From assembly GCA_947455215.1 (NCBI GenBank), contig CANGNA010000019.1, positions 1-64,000 of the forward strand: a stretch of DNA of 64,000 nucleotides, in the 5' to 3' direction. Positions 7,759 to 16,469 of this stretch are shown piece after piece. Origin of the DNA: Chitinophagaceae bacterium (lineage in GTDB: Bacteria; Bacteroidota; Bacteroidia; Chitinophagales; Chitinophagaceae). A program made the position numbers and the translations under genes. Each line of letters opens with the position of its first letter. The stretch's first letter is position 1. The notes beneath the pieces are model-generated. The model ran no database searches, had not been told where the DNA came from, and saw nothing but the letters and a program-made list of their open reading frames with translations.

Positions 7759-9018
7759 TTAACTAAAGTTCTTCATCATTTCATAAAGCATGTACACATC
7801 CTCAAAGGTATTATACAGTGGCACCGGTGCTACGCGGATCACATTAGGCTCGCGCCAGTCTGCTATCACGCCGTTCTCCGTCAGGTGGTCAAATACTTCC
7901 CTGCCCCGCTCAGCAAAAAGCATAGATATCTGGGCACCACGCCTTGCCGGGTCAGATGGAGTGATGATCTCGAATTTCAGGTGGGTGATCTGGCGCAGCA
8001 GGAATTCCAGGTAGCCCGTCAGCTTGCGGCTCTTATCCTGCAGTTCCTTCATGCCTGCCTTATCAAACACATCCAGCGATGCATTGTGCGCCACCATGTT
8101 GAACACAGGCGCATTGCTCATCTGCCAGCTGGCAGCACCCTTTTGCGGCACAAAGCCTTTCTGCATTTTAAAGCGGGTCTTCTCATCGTTGCCCCACCAG
8201 CCTGCCAGGCGGAAGAAATAAGGATCGTTGCCATATTTCTCGTGTACATACACACCACCCACGCCGCCCGGGCCCGAATTGAGGTACTTGTAAGAGCACC
8301 AGCAGGCAAAATCTACCTTCCAGTCGTGCAGTTTCAGCGGTACATTACCCACGGCATGCGCCAGGTCAAAACCCGCATAAGCACCTACCGCATGTGCAGC
8401 GGCTGTTATCTTCTGCAGGTCAAAATATTGGCCCGTGTAGTAGTTCACACCACCTATTACCACTACAGCCAGCGCATTACCGGTCTCTTTTATGGCGGCC
8501 AGTATGTCTTCTTCCTCAATTATATGTGCACCATCGCGCGGGGCTATCTCTATTATGGCATCATGCGGATCGTAACCATACATACGCACCTGCGTTTCCA
8601 TGGCATACTGGTCCGACGGGAAAGCCCCCGCCTCCATTATTATCTTATACCTCCCATTCTGTGGGCGGTAAAACGACTGCATCAGCAGGTGCAGGTTCAC
8701 CGTAAGGGTGTTCATCGCACACACTTCATCCTTATCAGCGCCTACTATCCTCGCCAGTCTTTCCGAGAAAAAATGATGGTAAGAGAACCAGGGCATGGCC
8801 GCATTAAAATGGCCTTCTACACCGTACTTACCCCAGTCTTCCAGCTCTTTCTGCATCAGGTAGCTTACCATTTTAGGCTGCAACCCCAGCGAGTTGCCGC
8901 AGAAATAATAAACGTCCTTATCGTTATGTTGCGGAAATAGGAACCGTTCCCGGAAGGGAAATAAGATATCTACCTGGTCCTGGCCTTGTGCGTATTCTAA
9001 AGATGCTTCGAAAGACAT
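7759..9018 (-). CDS. kynU: kynureninase
   Basis: 419 aa, the usual length of the family. It is a PLP enzyme of the aspartate aminotransferase fold class that cleaves kynurenine to anthranilate and alanine (or 3-hydroxykynurenine to 3-hydroxyanthranilate). Visible features: FCGNSLGLQPK near residue 40, the GFDLAHAVGN PLP-binding region (about 216-225) and the PLP lysine in WCSYKYLNSGPGG (Lys244). It acts in the cytoplasm on tryptophan breakdown or the de novo NAD route. No other kynurenine pathway gene is adjacent. A TACTTTTG promoter box lies upstream. Confidence 0.95.
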   Translation of the reverse strand: MSFEASLEYAQGQDQVDILFPFRERFLFPQHNDKDVYYFCGNSLGLQPKMVSYLMQKELEDWGKYGVEGHFNAAMPWFSYHHFFSERLARIVGADKDEVCAMNTLTVNLHLLMQSFYRPQNGRYKIIMEAGAFPSDQYAMETQVRMYGYDPHDAIIEIAPRDGAHIIEEEDILAAIKETGNALAVVVIGGVNYYTGQYFDLQKITAAAHAVGAYAGFDLAHAVGNVPLKLHDWKVDFACWCSYKYLNSGPGGVGGVYVHEKYGNDPYFFRLAGWWGNDEKTRFKMQKGFVPQKGAASWQMSNAPVFNMVAHNASLDVFDKAGMKELQDKSRKLTGYLEFLLRQITHLKFEIITPSDPARRGAQISMLFAERGREVFDHLTENGVIADWREPNVIRVAPVPLYNTFEDVYMLYEMMKNFS

Positions 9019-9034
9019 CAGCTGTGTGTTTTTG

Positions 9035-9068
9035 CAAAAGTATGTTTTGCGGTATAGAATAGCAACAA
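9035..9068 (-). promoter_or_regulatory. kynU promoter
   Basis: Minus-strand TACTTTTG at 9035-9042 with TTGTTG at 9063-9068 about 20 nt upstream; the ATG is 16 nt downstream. Confidence 0.45.
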
Positions 9069-9114
9069 CACTTTTTGCTGCAGGCGTTATTTGGCTGCTT
9101 AAACTACCATTCTA

Positions 9115-9690
9115 TCACTTCGGGGTGTTGCGCATCTCATTAATAACCAGGCTGGCCGACTGGAACAATGGTGCCCAGGCTGATGAGCCGCTCTCTATTT
9201 TGCTATACTCTTCGGTAACAATGTATTTACCCTTATTGGTCAGGAATATGAATTTCACACCGTTTTTCGCCGGCAACGATGTATCTGTGCCCGGCTTTGC
9301 TTCGCCCAGGTATTGCTTGGCCACCTGGGTAAACTGCTGTGCTGCCGTGCTTACATTCAGGTGCTTGCCTGCACCTATTATCCCGCCGCCCGACTGTACA
9401 TATAGGTTGGTCTCGCCCGTTACCTGGGCCGATAGTGTCACCACATCATTGCCCATGTCCCAGTCCATTATCATGGCATACACCTCTTCGGCACCATTGG
9501 GTATAGATGCCAGCATAGCACCGGGGTTCACGTTCAGGGCCATGCTGCGCATCACCTCGTAAGGGAATTCACGGCTCAGGGCTGCGCGGCGCTCTGCCTC
9601 TTTATTGTTCTTCTTATTGCTGAAAAAGAAATAATACACCAGCAGGCCCGCCTGGCTTAGTGCTAATGCTATGTATAATGCAGTTGTCAA
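9115..9690 (-). CDS. membrane-anchored hypothetical protein, TTG start
   Basis: 191 aa. Residues 1 to about 24 form a transmembrane helix (ALYIALALSQAGLLVYYFFF), then a short charged linker (SNKKNNKEAERR) and a soluble domain of about 150 residues with alternating hydrophobic strands (KNGVKFIFLTNKGKYIVTEEYSKI). The start must be TTG at 9690: there is no upstream ATG in the open frame, and the next internal ATG would remove the helix. I do not recognise the family. The last strand pattern suggests a roadblock-like or small alpha/beta fold, but that is a guess. Confidence 0.65.
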   Translation of the reverse strand: MTTALYIALALSQAGLLVYYFFFSNKKNNKEAERRAALSREFPYEVMRSMALNVNPGAMLASIPNGAEEVYAMIMDWDMGNDVVTLSAQVTGETNLYVQSGGGIIGAGKHLNVSTAAQQFTQVAKQYLGEAKPGTDTSLPAKNGVKFIFLTNKGKYIVTEEYSKIESGSSAWAPLFQSASLVINEMRNTPK

Positions 9691-9729
9691 TTTATATGCT
9701 GTTATTGGTGCAAAATAACACCATTACTG

Positions 9730-10482
9730 CTATTTATGCGCTTTTTGCGCGTCCTGTTTATTACCGGCAAGCCTGTAAACGCCCGATACCAATATCAATG
9801 CCGACATAAAGGAGGAGATACACACATTCACGACATACAGCCAATCAATATGATCCGGGTCCGATACAGACGATATGGCATAAGCACCAATAGCCACCGA
9901 CGACAGGATCACATATATCCAGTAAATAGCCTTGTTTTGGCGTACATGCCTTACCGGCCGCTTGGGCAGCCTGTCTATAAAGGCGCCCACTATATACAGC
10001 CCCAATAGCGAAAATGAATATTGCAACAATATATATACCCGCCAATGTCCGAACATCAGTTTAGAACGTATAGAATCGGGGTAAGACATATTGAGGTGCG
10101 TCATAGCATCCCACAGGAAATGAGTAAGAATGCCCAGCAGCAGCGAGTAAAGGAATACAATATAATGCCGCCTTACATACCCCACCCAATCGAATCCATG
10201 CCATGCCTCGAAACGGCGACGGAGGTCTGTGGTGAGGTGTTCTATCAGCGCATCGCGCACCACCAGGTGAAAAACAAAAGCTATAGCAATGGCCAGCGGC
10301 ATATCGTACCAGAACATACCTAACCATTTGTGGCTGTGCACTTTATAATACCCGAAATGAATGAAAGATTCAAAATCGGGTGTAATGCTACCCACCATCA
10401 ATCCTGTAGCAGAAAAATACCTCCTCCACCGCTTATGCAGAAAAGGAAATACAGCCGCAGGATGTGAGAAAGTAAATGGCAT
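9730..10482 (-). CDS. DUF4184 family integral membrane protein
   Basis: 250 aa from the ATG at 10482 (MPFTFSHPAAVFPF); the longer frame to 10518 adds residues not found in the family. The opening PFTFSHPA, the GLMVGSITPDFESF motif and His-rich pieces (LTHFLWDAMTHL) are characteristic of DUF4184, distantly like metal-dependent membrane hydrolases (YdjM/LexA-binding inner membrane type). About six hydrophobic helices are visible. The conserved His and Asp residues suggest metal binding at the membrane; substrate unknown. It is divergent from the next gene with a 76-bp shared promoter region. Confidence 0.8.
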   Translation of the reverse strand: MPFTFSHPAAVFPFLHKRWRRYFSATGLMVGSITPDFESFIHFGYYKVHSHKWLGMFWYDMPLAIAIAFVFHLVVRDALIEHLTTDLRRRFEAWHGFDWVGYVRRHYIVFLYSLLLGILTHFLWDAMTHLNMSYPDSIRSKLMFGHWRVYILLQYSFSLLGLYIVGAFIDRLPKRPVRHVRQNKAIYWIYVILSSVAIGAYAISSVSDPDHIDWLYVVNVCISSFMSALILVSGVYRLAGNKQDAQKAHK

Positions 10483-10558
10483 GGATATGTATGTGGCGCA
10501 AATATAACATGCAGCCACACTAATGATATGTACCTATGATGGTATTATATGTACTTTT

Positions 10559-12319
10559 ATGAAAATTTCCACACACATGGTCTTCTTCCTCATAGCCCTG
10601 CTGGTATCGGTAATAGGTATCACTCCTTTCTTTTTCCCCGGCAACTCGCTGGTGCCCCGCAGCCGTAAGTTCGTAGTGCTGTTCTTTGTGCTCTACCTGC
10701 TTATTTCGTGGTGCCTTGCTTATGCCAATATGCCATCGCTGGCCTACCCGCTGCTGGGCGATGGCATCATCATGGCCATCATCTTATCGCTCATCAGTAC
10801 AGGGCTCAACAGGTCGGTACGCGGTGCCATAGTGCCAATAGCCATCACCGTCATTGTACTGGGTTACGCTTTCTTTTCTACCGCGCCTATCTTCCACGCA
10901 AAGGCATATGCAGCCATGATCGGCAAGATGTCTGACGATAGAAACATAACGCATTGGTCCAAAGACATAGAACCGATAGACCCTAAACACATAAGGCTGG
11001 TACCTGAAGAAACAGCCATAGCACTTGCCAAAACAGCCCTCAACCAGAATGCCACCAGCGGCAGCCAGGCTAGCGTAGGCAGCCAGTTCGATGTAGATGT
11101 GGACCATATTACCCTGCAAAAGGTAAAAGACAGGTTGCTGTACGTTATCCCGCTCGACTACCGCAGCGTCGGCTCTTACGAAAACACCGCCGGAGTGCCG
11201 GGCTTCATCATTGTAGATGCCGAAGATCCGCAGGCCAAGCCGCAGTTCATAGAAAAGCAGCTGATGAAGTACAGCCCCGAATCGTTCTTTGAGCACAACC
11301 TGGAGCGCCACCTGTACACACATGGCTACTACAACAAAGTACTCACCGATTACTCCTTCGAGCTGGACGACAACATGAAGCCCTATTGGGTGGTTACCGT
11401 TTGCGATCCCACCATAGGTTACTCCGGCGAAAAGGTGTTGGGGGTGACCGTCGTAGACCCGCTCACCGGCGACATTAACTTTAAGAAGGTAAATGAAGTG
11501 CCTGACTGGGTAGACAGGGTGTACCCTGCCGATATCGTGAAGACCTATTTAAGCGACTGGGGCAACTATGCCCTGGGCTGGTGGAACAGTGTATGGGCCA
11601 ACCTGAACCAGAAGACCACCGAAGACATAACACTGAACTACGGTGCCGACGGCAGGTGCTACTACGTTACCCCAATGACATCGGCCAATGCCAAAGACGC
11701 CTCCATGACCGACCTCATCTATACCGACACCAAAACAGGCATTTCTAAAAGATATATAGTTGCCGGCACTACCGAAGAGCACCTGCTGGCTGCAGTATCG
11801 GCTAAGCTGGCCTACCAGCACCTGCATGGTGTAAGGGTGATATACGAAAATGTATATGGCCGCATGACCGCTATTATATCTGTATTGGGCGATGACGGCT
11901 CTTACCGTGGTGTAGCATTTATAGACGTGACCAACAAATCTATACTGGCCTACGACCCCGTGCCACTCAATGCACTAAGGGCTTACCAGGCGCTCCTCAG
12001 CCAGAGCGGCGGACAGATTGCTACCGACGATGCCAACGACCGCAAGACCATCACCGCCATCATCAACCGCCTGAACTACGAACAGACACAGAACGGCCTG
12101 CAGCTGGATATTTACATAGATACCATACCCCACGCCTTCTACGTCAACTGTTCGCAGTTCGTCACAGCACCATTTGCCAAAGTGGGCGATACAGTGGTCA
12201 TGTCTTACTACAACACCCCATCTGCAGGTATCTCCGTAAACGACTTCACCGATAAGCAGGTACACATCAACCTCTCAGAAAACCAACGCGCCGTAGACAC
12301 ACAAAATAAAAGCAAATAG
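10559..12319 (+). CDS. large hypothetical membrane protein, 4 TM + soluble domain
   Basis: 586 aa from the ATG at 10559. Four transmembrane helices fall in the first 125 residues (FFLIALLVSVIGI, VVLFFVLYLLISW, GDGIIMAIILSLIS, IAITVIVLGYAFF). About 460 soluble residues follow and appear to hold repeated PepSY-like alpha/beta units: ILYVIPLDYRS...GFIIVDA, then YWVVTVCDPTIGYSGEKVLGVTVVDPLTGDI, then GVAFIDVTNKSILAYDPVP. The WVV...VVDP...G layout recalls proteins that read or brace a translocated peptide, but I do not recognise the family. The soluble part is probably periplasmic. It is monocistronic, and followed by an S-type hairpin repeat. Confidence 0.75.
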   Translation: MKISTHMVFFLIALLVSVIGITPFFFPGNSLVPRSRKFVVLFFVLYLLISWCLAYANMPSLAYPLLGDGIIMAIILSLISTGLNRSVRGAIVPIAITVIVLGYAFFSTAPIFHAKAYAAMIGKMSDDRNITHWSKDIEPIDPKHIRLVPEETAIALAKTALNQNATSGSQASVGSQFDVDVDHITLQKVKDRLLYVIPLDYRSVGSYENTAGVPGFIIVDAEDPQAKPQFIEKQLMKYSPESFFEHNLERHLYTHGYYNKVLTDYSFELDDNMKPYWVVTVCDPTIGYSGEKVLGVTVVDPLTGDINFKKVNEVPDWVDRVYPADIVKTYLSDWGNYALGWWNSVWANLNQKTTEDITLNYGADGRCYYVTPMTSANAKDASMTDLIYTDTKTGISKRYIVAGTTEEHLLAAVSAKLAYQHLHGVRVIYENVYGRMTAIISVLGDDGSYRGVAFIDVTNKSILAYDPVPLNALRAYQALLSQSGGQIATDDANDRKTITAIINRLNYEQTQNGLQLDIYIDTIPHAFYVNCSQFVTAPFAKVGDTVVMSYYNTPSAGISVNDFTDKQVHINLSENQRAVDTQNKSK

Positions 12320-12329
12320 ACCTCCAGCA

Positions 12330-12425
12330 TGGGTTGGGCTGAAAGCCCGATAGATAATAGCCTGGGGCGCAGCCCCAGGTATAAAATATAAGGCGGTAAG
12401 CTCTGGAAGAGCGAAAGATACCCGC
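12330..12425 (-). repeat. S-family hairpin repeat
   Basis: Contains gggctgaaagccc, then atagcctgggg-cgca-ccccagg (8-bp stem) and, about 27 nt on, agctctggaagagcgaaaga. The same two-part plan (atagcc + GC hairpin ... agctctgaaagagcgaaaga) is present in reverse orientation at 34175-34266 and 34772-34860. The remainder of the 12426-12550 spacer holds no gene I can support. Confidence 0.6.
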
Positions 12426-12550
12426 TACATGCCCTTTAACTTCATGTCATTGTCCCATAGGGACAGAAGGGTTGTAGTAATACACAATGATGAGTGTTTG
12501 CGTGCCGTATGTACGCAACGCTATCAAACACAATTTAATTGGCTGAAATC

Positions 12551-13945
12551 TTACTTACCCCACATAGCATTAGCGGTATTCGGGAAGGTAAACGTCACCT
12601 CGTTGATGCCCAGCACCAGCTTATTCACTATCTCCACACCCTGCATCAGTGAGTGGTCCTGGTTCGATACCTCGTACTTCCAGCCACCAAAGCGCCCGCG
12701 CGAATAAATGTCCAGCTTGTCCAGCTCCGGTATCACCTTGTTGATGGCCTTATCACGGTCCAGCGATGGTGTCGGGTAGCCATAATCCAGGCGTTTATAC
12801 CATACCGATATTACCTCATCACGGCTCTGTATCAGCTTGGTATTCAGCATACCCTGTATGGTCTCTTCAACTATAGTATCAGGGTTCACCGGCTTCACCT
12901 CGCTCTGGCTTACTTCCGCCATCAGCGACCAATGCTGGTTGATATCCGGCACGTTATTCGGGCTGTAATTGCTGAACACAGTCACCCTGTAGAATGGGCA
13001 ATTATCTTCAGGGAAGTACATCCAGCACTTCGTCGCCAGCTCGGCAACAGGTTTGCCCTTCAGGCCTATACCTATCACATGCGTGGTCGAGTGTTTCAGT
13101 AGCTTCACCACCTCTTTATGGCTGTCCTGCGCATGCTTCAGCTTGCCCACCAATATATCCAGCGGCATCGTATTGATCAGCGCATCGTAGGTATGTGTAC
13201 TGCCATCCTCGCAGTAAATGGTCTTTGTTTGTTCGTCTATAGTGGTCACCACACTGCCAAAGCGGAACTTATCATGACCGATCATCTTGGCCACATTCAG
13301 CCATATAGACCCTGTACCACCATACTTAGGGAACTGGAACGTGCTGTTAGGACCCCACGATACATCTTCTATATCGAACAGGATGTTCTTTGTAGCCCTT
13401 TCCAGGTCGGCAACAGCTACGCGCTCACCTATCCATGTATAGTTCATGGTCTCTGTTGGATACGCCCATACCTTAAAGTTGTAAGGTATCATGAACACAT
13501 CGGCAATACCCTGCCCCAGCGTGGCTATGATCCATTCGCGGAAGTTGGCCGGCTTCTGGTAGGTAGCGCTCTTATACTCACGTATCAGGCCCTGCAGGCA
13601 CTGCCACATCTCCTCCTTAGGCAGGCAGCGGATGTTGTTCTGGAACGGGTACGGCACAAACCTGTCGCGTATCCACACCCAGCTTTCCCGCTGGTGACTC
13701 AGCCAGCCATCCTCGCCCAATGCCTTCATCATCAGGTCGTCGAAATACTTGTAATGAGAGAACTGCACATGCCCGCCAAGATCCCACGTAAAGCCCATAT
13801 CGTCTACATAGCTCGACGATAAACCGCCCGCGTTCGGTTCCCTTTCCAGCACCACAAAATCCTCCACACCCAGCTCTTTTAGCCTGTAAGCGGCACCCAA
13901 CCCCGTTGGCCCGGCACCTATTATGATATACTTATGATGAGACAC
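12551..13945 (-). CDS. FAD-dependent amine-oxidase/UDP-galactopyranose-mutase-like flavoprotein
   Basis: 464 aa. The N-terminal dinucleotide-binding motif GAGPTGLG is at residues 10-17, with the ribose-binding Glu at about 35 (VVLERE), then AGGLSSS. A second conserved block, LGGHVQFSHYKYFDDLM, resembles UDP-galactopyranose mutase and related protoporphyrinogen-oxidase-fold proteins. The closest broad label is NAD(P)/FAD-dependent oxidoreductase; the true substrate may be a nucleotide sugar or polyprenyl-linked intermediate. A DPM1-like glycosyltransferase lies 150 bp upstream on the same strand, which supports a role in glycan synthesis. Cytoplasmic. Confidence 0.8.
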   Translation of the reverse strand: MSHHKYIIIGAGPTGLGAAYRLKELGVEDFVVLEREPNAGGLSSSYVDDMGFTWDLGGHVQFSHYKYFDDLMMKALGEDGWLSHQRESWVWIRDRFVPYPFQNNIRCLPKEEMWQCLQGLIREYKSATYQKPANFREWIIATLGQGIADVFMIPYNFKVWAYPTETMNYTWIGERVAVADLERATKNILFDIEDVSWGPNSTFQFPKYGGTGSIWLNVAKMIGHDKFRFGSVVTTIDEQTKTIYCEDGSTHTYDALINTMPLDILVGKLKHAQDSHKEVVKLLKHSTTHVIGIGLKGKPVAELATKCWMYFPEDNCPFYRVTVFSNYSPNNVPDINQHWSLMAEVSQSEVKPVNPDTIVEETIQGMLNTKLIQSRDEVISVWYKRLDYGYPTPSLDRDKAINKVIPELDKLDIYSRGRFGGWKYEVSNQDHSLMQGVEIVNKLVLGINEVTFTFPNTANAMWGK

Positions 13946-14035
13946 TACGAAAAAATAAAATATTAAAACTTAAAAATTAAAATCAAAAAATCACCTGGCT
14001 ACCATCACCCCCACACTATCGGCAACCACATGTTC

Positions 14036-14090
14036 AAGCCCTGTAAGGGCGACCGTATCATAGCGCAGGGTTTCAACACTGCGGCTTAAG
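14036..14090 (-). repeat. R-family two-hairpin repeat, copy a
   Basis: Minus-strand orientation. Hairpin 1 gcagtgttgaaaccctgc has one mismatch, the linker is gctatgatac, and hairpin 2 is gcccttacagggc. One of eleven copies in the window; it lies between the flavoprotein and glycosyltransferase genes. Confidence 0.85.
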
Positions 14091-14099
14091 CAACCAACG

Positions 14100-14849
14100 T
14101 TATCCGATTTTACTCAGATCACGCTTCTTGATGCTGAACGCAAAGCCCAGCAACTCCCTGGCCGAGCGGAAACACACCTTCAGCAGCTTCCACTTGATGA
14201 TAGACACCTGGCCCGTCTCGCGCTCCTTGTGCGTTACCGGTATAGACATTACATCATTACCATCCTTCTTCGCCATTACCGACAAGAAGATGTTGGGTGC
14301 GAACGGCCTGCCCGGCAGATCATGCAGCAGCATCTTCAGGTAGCTGCCCTTGATGAGCCTGTAAGGAATATTACTATCGATAAGGAATACACGATACAGC
14401 ATGAAGATGATAGCCCGAACGATACGCGTGATGATCAGCCTGTTGAACTCGTCGTAACGCTTCTTGCGGTTGCCCAGCAAAAAGTTCGACTTTGAGCGCT
14501 GCTCCCACAACTTAGGGAAATCCTCCGGCAAAAACTGGTTGTCGCTATCCACCTGGAACACCCAGTCCGGCTCAAACTTCAGCGCTATGGCATAACCATT
14601 CAGCACCGCCTCGCCATGACCGCCATTCTGCTGATGTACAATATGCAGGTAAGGATATTTGTTGGCAATATCGTCCAGTATCTTGGGCGTGTTATCGCGC
14701 GATCCATCATTCACCACAACTATCTTAAAAGAATGATCCTTCAGGTAGCGCGCCAGGAACGTACCCCACGAGCTCAACACCTCTTCAATACACTCCTGTT
14801 CATTATATACCGGTATCACTACTACAAGACCGGTCTTTGGATATTGCAT
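14100..14849 (-). CDS. glycosyltransferase family 2 (dolichyl/polyprenyl-phosphate mannosyltransferase-like)
   Basis: 249 aa, GT-A fold. VVVIPVYNEQECIEEVL at the N-terminus, VVNDGSRDNT (46-54) and the metal-binding DSD at 101-103 (VFQVDSDNQF) are classical GT2 motifs. There are no clear C-terminal transmembrane helices, as in short DPM1-type enzymes that transfer a sugar from a nucleotide donor to polyprenyl phosphate. Its partner on the same strand is the flavoprotein gene; an R repeat lies between. Acceptor and donor cannot be determined. Confidence 0.87.
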   Translation of the reverse strand: MQYPKTGLVVVIPVYNEQECIEEVLSSWGTFLARYLKDHSFKIVVVNDGSRDNTPKILDDIANKYPYLHIVHQQNGGHGEAVLNGYAIALKFEPDWVFQVDSDNQFLPEDFPKLWEQRSKSNFLLGNRKKRYDEFNRLIITRIVRAIIFMLYRVFLIDSNIPYRLIKGSYLKMLLHDLPGRPFAPNIFLSVMAKKDGNDVMSIPVTHKERETGQVSIIKWKLLKVCFRSARELLGFAFSIKKRDLSKIG

Positions 14850-15364
14850 GTCAGTTTTTTGTCTTTTATAGGTACTACTCTCCCACCCACAAAAAAGCAG
14901 GAAAATAAATCAGGTGGCTAAAATATGAAAAACGAGCCTAATAACCACAAAAATCTATTCACATTGTCAGCTATCAAATAGGACCACCAACCACACGAGC
15001 AAGCAGCGGTCGAGCCCCACATAGTGTCACCCTGAGCTAAGTTTACCCTGAGTCTATCGAAGGGTCGAAGGGCGGCACGATCACGAGCGCACCAACCACA
15101 CAAGCAAGAAGCGCAGGCCAAGCGAATGCGAGGAGCGGTCGAGCCAACCACAAGCACACGCAGCATAGCTCCTTTTTCGCGCGGAGCGATACGAAAAAGT
15201 GCCGCTTTCTTTTGTTACTTTTCTTTGGGGCACCCGAAAGAAAAGTAAAGAGACGGCTGGCACTAAGCAACCCAAATCACAACCCACAACCACACGGACA
15301 AGCCCTGTAAGGGCGACCGTATCATAGCGCAAGGTTTCAACCCTGCGGCTACACAACACGAATG
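14850..15364. repeat. repeat-rich spacer (P, V and R elements)
   Basis: No gene. It contains a P-family copy at about 15019-15080 (gtgtcaccctgagc ... tcgaaggg), a V element whose arms ttacttttcttt (15215-15226) and aaagaaaagtaa (15237-15248) form a perfect 12-bp stem around ggggcacccg, and R copy b at 15300-15350 (minus orientation). Open frames across it are repeat translations. Confidence 0.8.
15300..15350 (-). repeat. R-family two-hairpin repeat, copy b
   Basis: Minus orientation. Hairpin 1 gcagggttgaaaccttgc (one G-T wobble), linker gctatgatac, hairpin 2 gcccttacagggc. Confidence 0.85.
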
Positions 15365-16270
15365 CTAATTTCTTTCCCAATTCCAAACCCCATCCGCCTT
15401 CAGATCACTATACCCCGTTTGCGATACCACCACACCATCCTTCACCCACAATATCCGCGGAAAAACTCCGCCTGTGGCCTTCAGAAACGCCTCCTTCTCC
15501 ATGCGGATATGCGGCAGGTCCTCGGCCTTGCTATCCTTCCAGAAATCATCCAGCTTGCTCTCCATCCCGCCGATCACCAAAAAGAACGATGTGCCGGGGT
15601 ATTGCAGATGTATCTCGTGCATGCGTTTGGCGGCCTTGCGGCAGTGGCTGCACGATGGACTCAGGAACGCAACCACATGCTTGCCCTTGCGCAGCTCTAC
15701 GGGCGGCACAGCGCTCACCCCCTTGCCGGCATACCACGGATTCATATCGGGCGTAGGCCCCAGGTCGTTCATGGGGAAGATAATAAAGGGTACTATCAGC
15801 AGGCTCAGCGGCGCCGACAGACACGGCACCAGCGTCCACCGCCCGGCTATGCCCGTGTGCCATTTGGCCAATACCAATAGCGCCGCCAGCAAACCTGCAT
15901 TCTTCAGCAAGCTTACCGGGGCATTCATCCACAGCGCATCACCAAAGCAGCCGCAGTTTACCCCACTGCCAAAGCGCACCCACAAGTATACCAGGTACAC
16001 GTTAAAGGCCATCAGCAGGCCCACCGTACCCCACAGCACCCACTTACGGGCGCCATACATGTTCAGCACCAGCAGCAGGCCCATGGCTGCCTCCAGGCCC
16101 GTAAAAGCCCGCGCAGCAATAGCCGCCAAAGTATACGGCAAGCCGGCAAACTCCACCAGCGTAGCTTCAAAACCATAAATAGGAAAAGCCTTACTATAGG
16201 CCGAAAAAACGAACACCGCCCCCACCAGCACACTCAAACCCACCAGCAAAGCCCTGAAAAACGGTTTCAT
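15365..16270 (-). CDS. MauE/DoxX-like membrane protein fused to thioredoxin-like domain
   Basis: 301 aa from the ATG at 16270 (MKPFFRALLVGLSV); the longer frame to 16402 reads through repeat DNA. Residues 1 to about 165 hold four to five transmembrane helices with a MauE-type redox pair in NCGCFG (Cys106, Cys108). Residues from about 195 form a thioredoxin-like domain with Cys207-Ser-His-Cys210 and a cis-Pro region (VFPRILWV). The membrane part probably passes electrons to or from the thioredoxin-like part, supporting disulfide formation or reduction outside the cytoplasm. The target protein is unknown. Confidence 0.8.
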   Translation of the reverse strand: MKPFFRALLVGLSVLVGAVFVFSAYSKAFPIYGFEATLVEFAGLPYTLAAIAARAFTGLEAAMGLLLVLNMYGARKWVLWGTVGLLMAFNVYLVYLWVRFGSGVNCGCFGDALWMNAPVSLLKNAGLLAALLVLAKWHTGIAGRWTLVPCLSAPLSLLIVPFIIFPMNDLGPTPDMNPWYAGKGVSAVPPVELRKGKHVVAFLSPSCSHCRKAAKRMHEIHLQYPGTSFFLVIGGMESKLDDFWKDSKAEDLPHIRMEKEAFLKATGGVFPRILWVKDGVVVSQTGYSDLKADGVWNWERN

Positions 16271-16469
16271 TCGATAGAAAACATATAAGAACCAAGAACC
16301 AAAATCCAAACCCCAAACTCCAGGAACCAAGTGCCAAACCCCAAATAGTGTCACCCTGAGCCTGCCGAAGGGCGACACGTCTACGAGCCCACAACCACAC
16401 AAGCAAGCCCTGTAAGGGCGACCGTATCATAGCGCAGGGTTTCAACCCTGCGACGACAAACAACCCCTA
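16271..16469. repeat. spacer with word repeats, P and R copies
   Basis: Holds a low-complexity accaagaaccaaaatccaa-type word repeat (about 16285-16345), a P-family copy (16344-16380) and R copy c (16405-16453, minus orientation; hairpin 1 gcagggttgaaaccctgc, perfect). Confidence 0.75.
16405..16453 (-). repeat. R-family two-hairpin repeat, copy c
   Basis: Minus orientation. Hairpin 1 gcagggttgaaaccctgc, linker gctatgatac, hairpin 2 gcccttacagggc; both stems perfect. Confidence 0.85.

Noticed and set aside
7885-8940. Plus-strand frame of about 350 codons opposite kynU
   Set aside because: Antisense shadow of a complete kynureninase gene; no motif of its own.
15043-15386. Short frames with KKRHFFVSLRAKK-like peptides
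   Set aside because: Translations of the V and P repeats between genes; commonly mis-annotated as hypothetical proteins.
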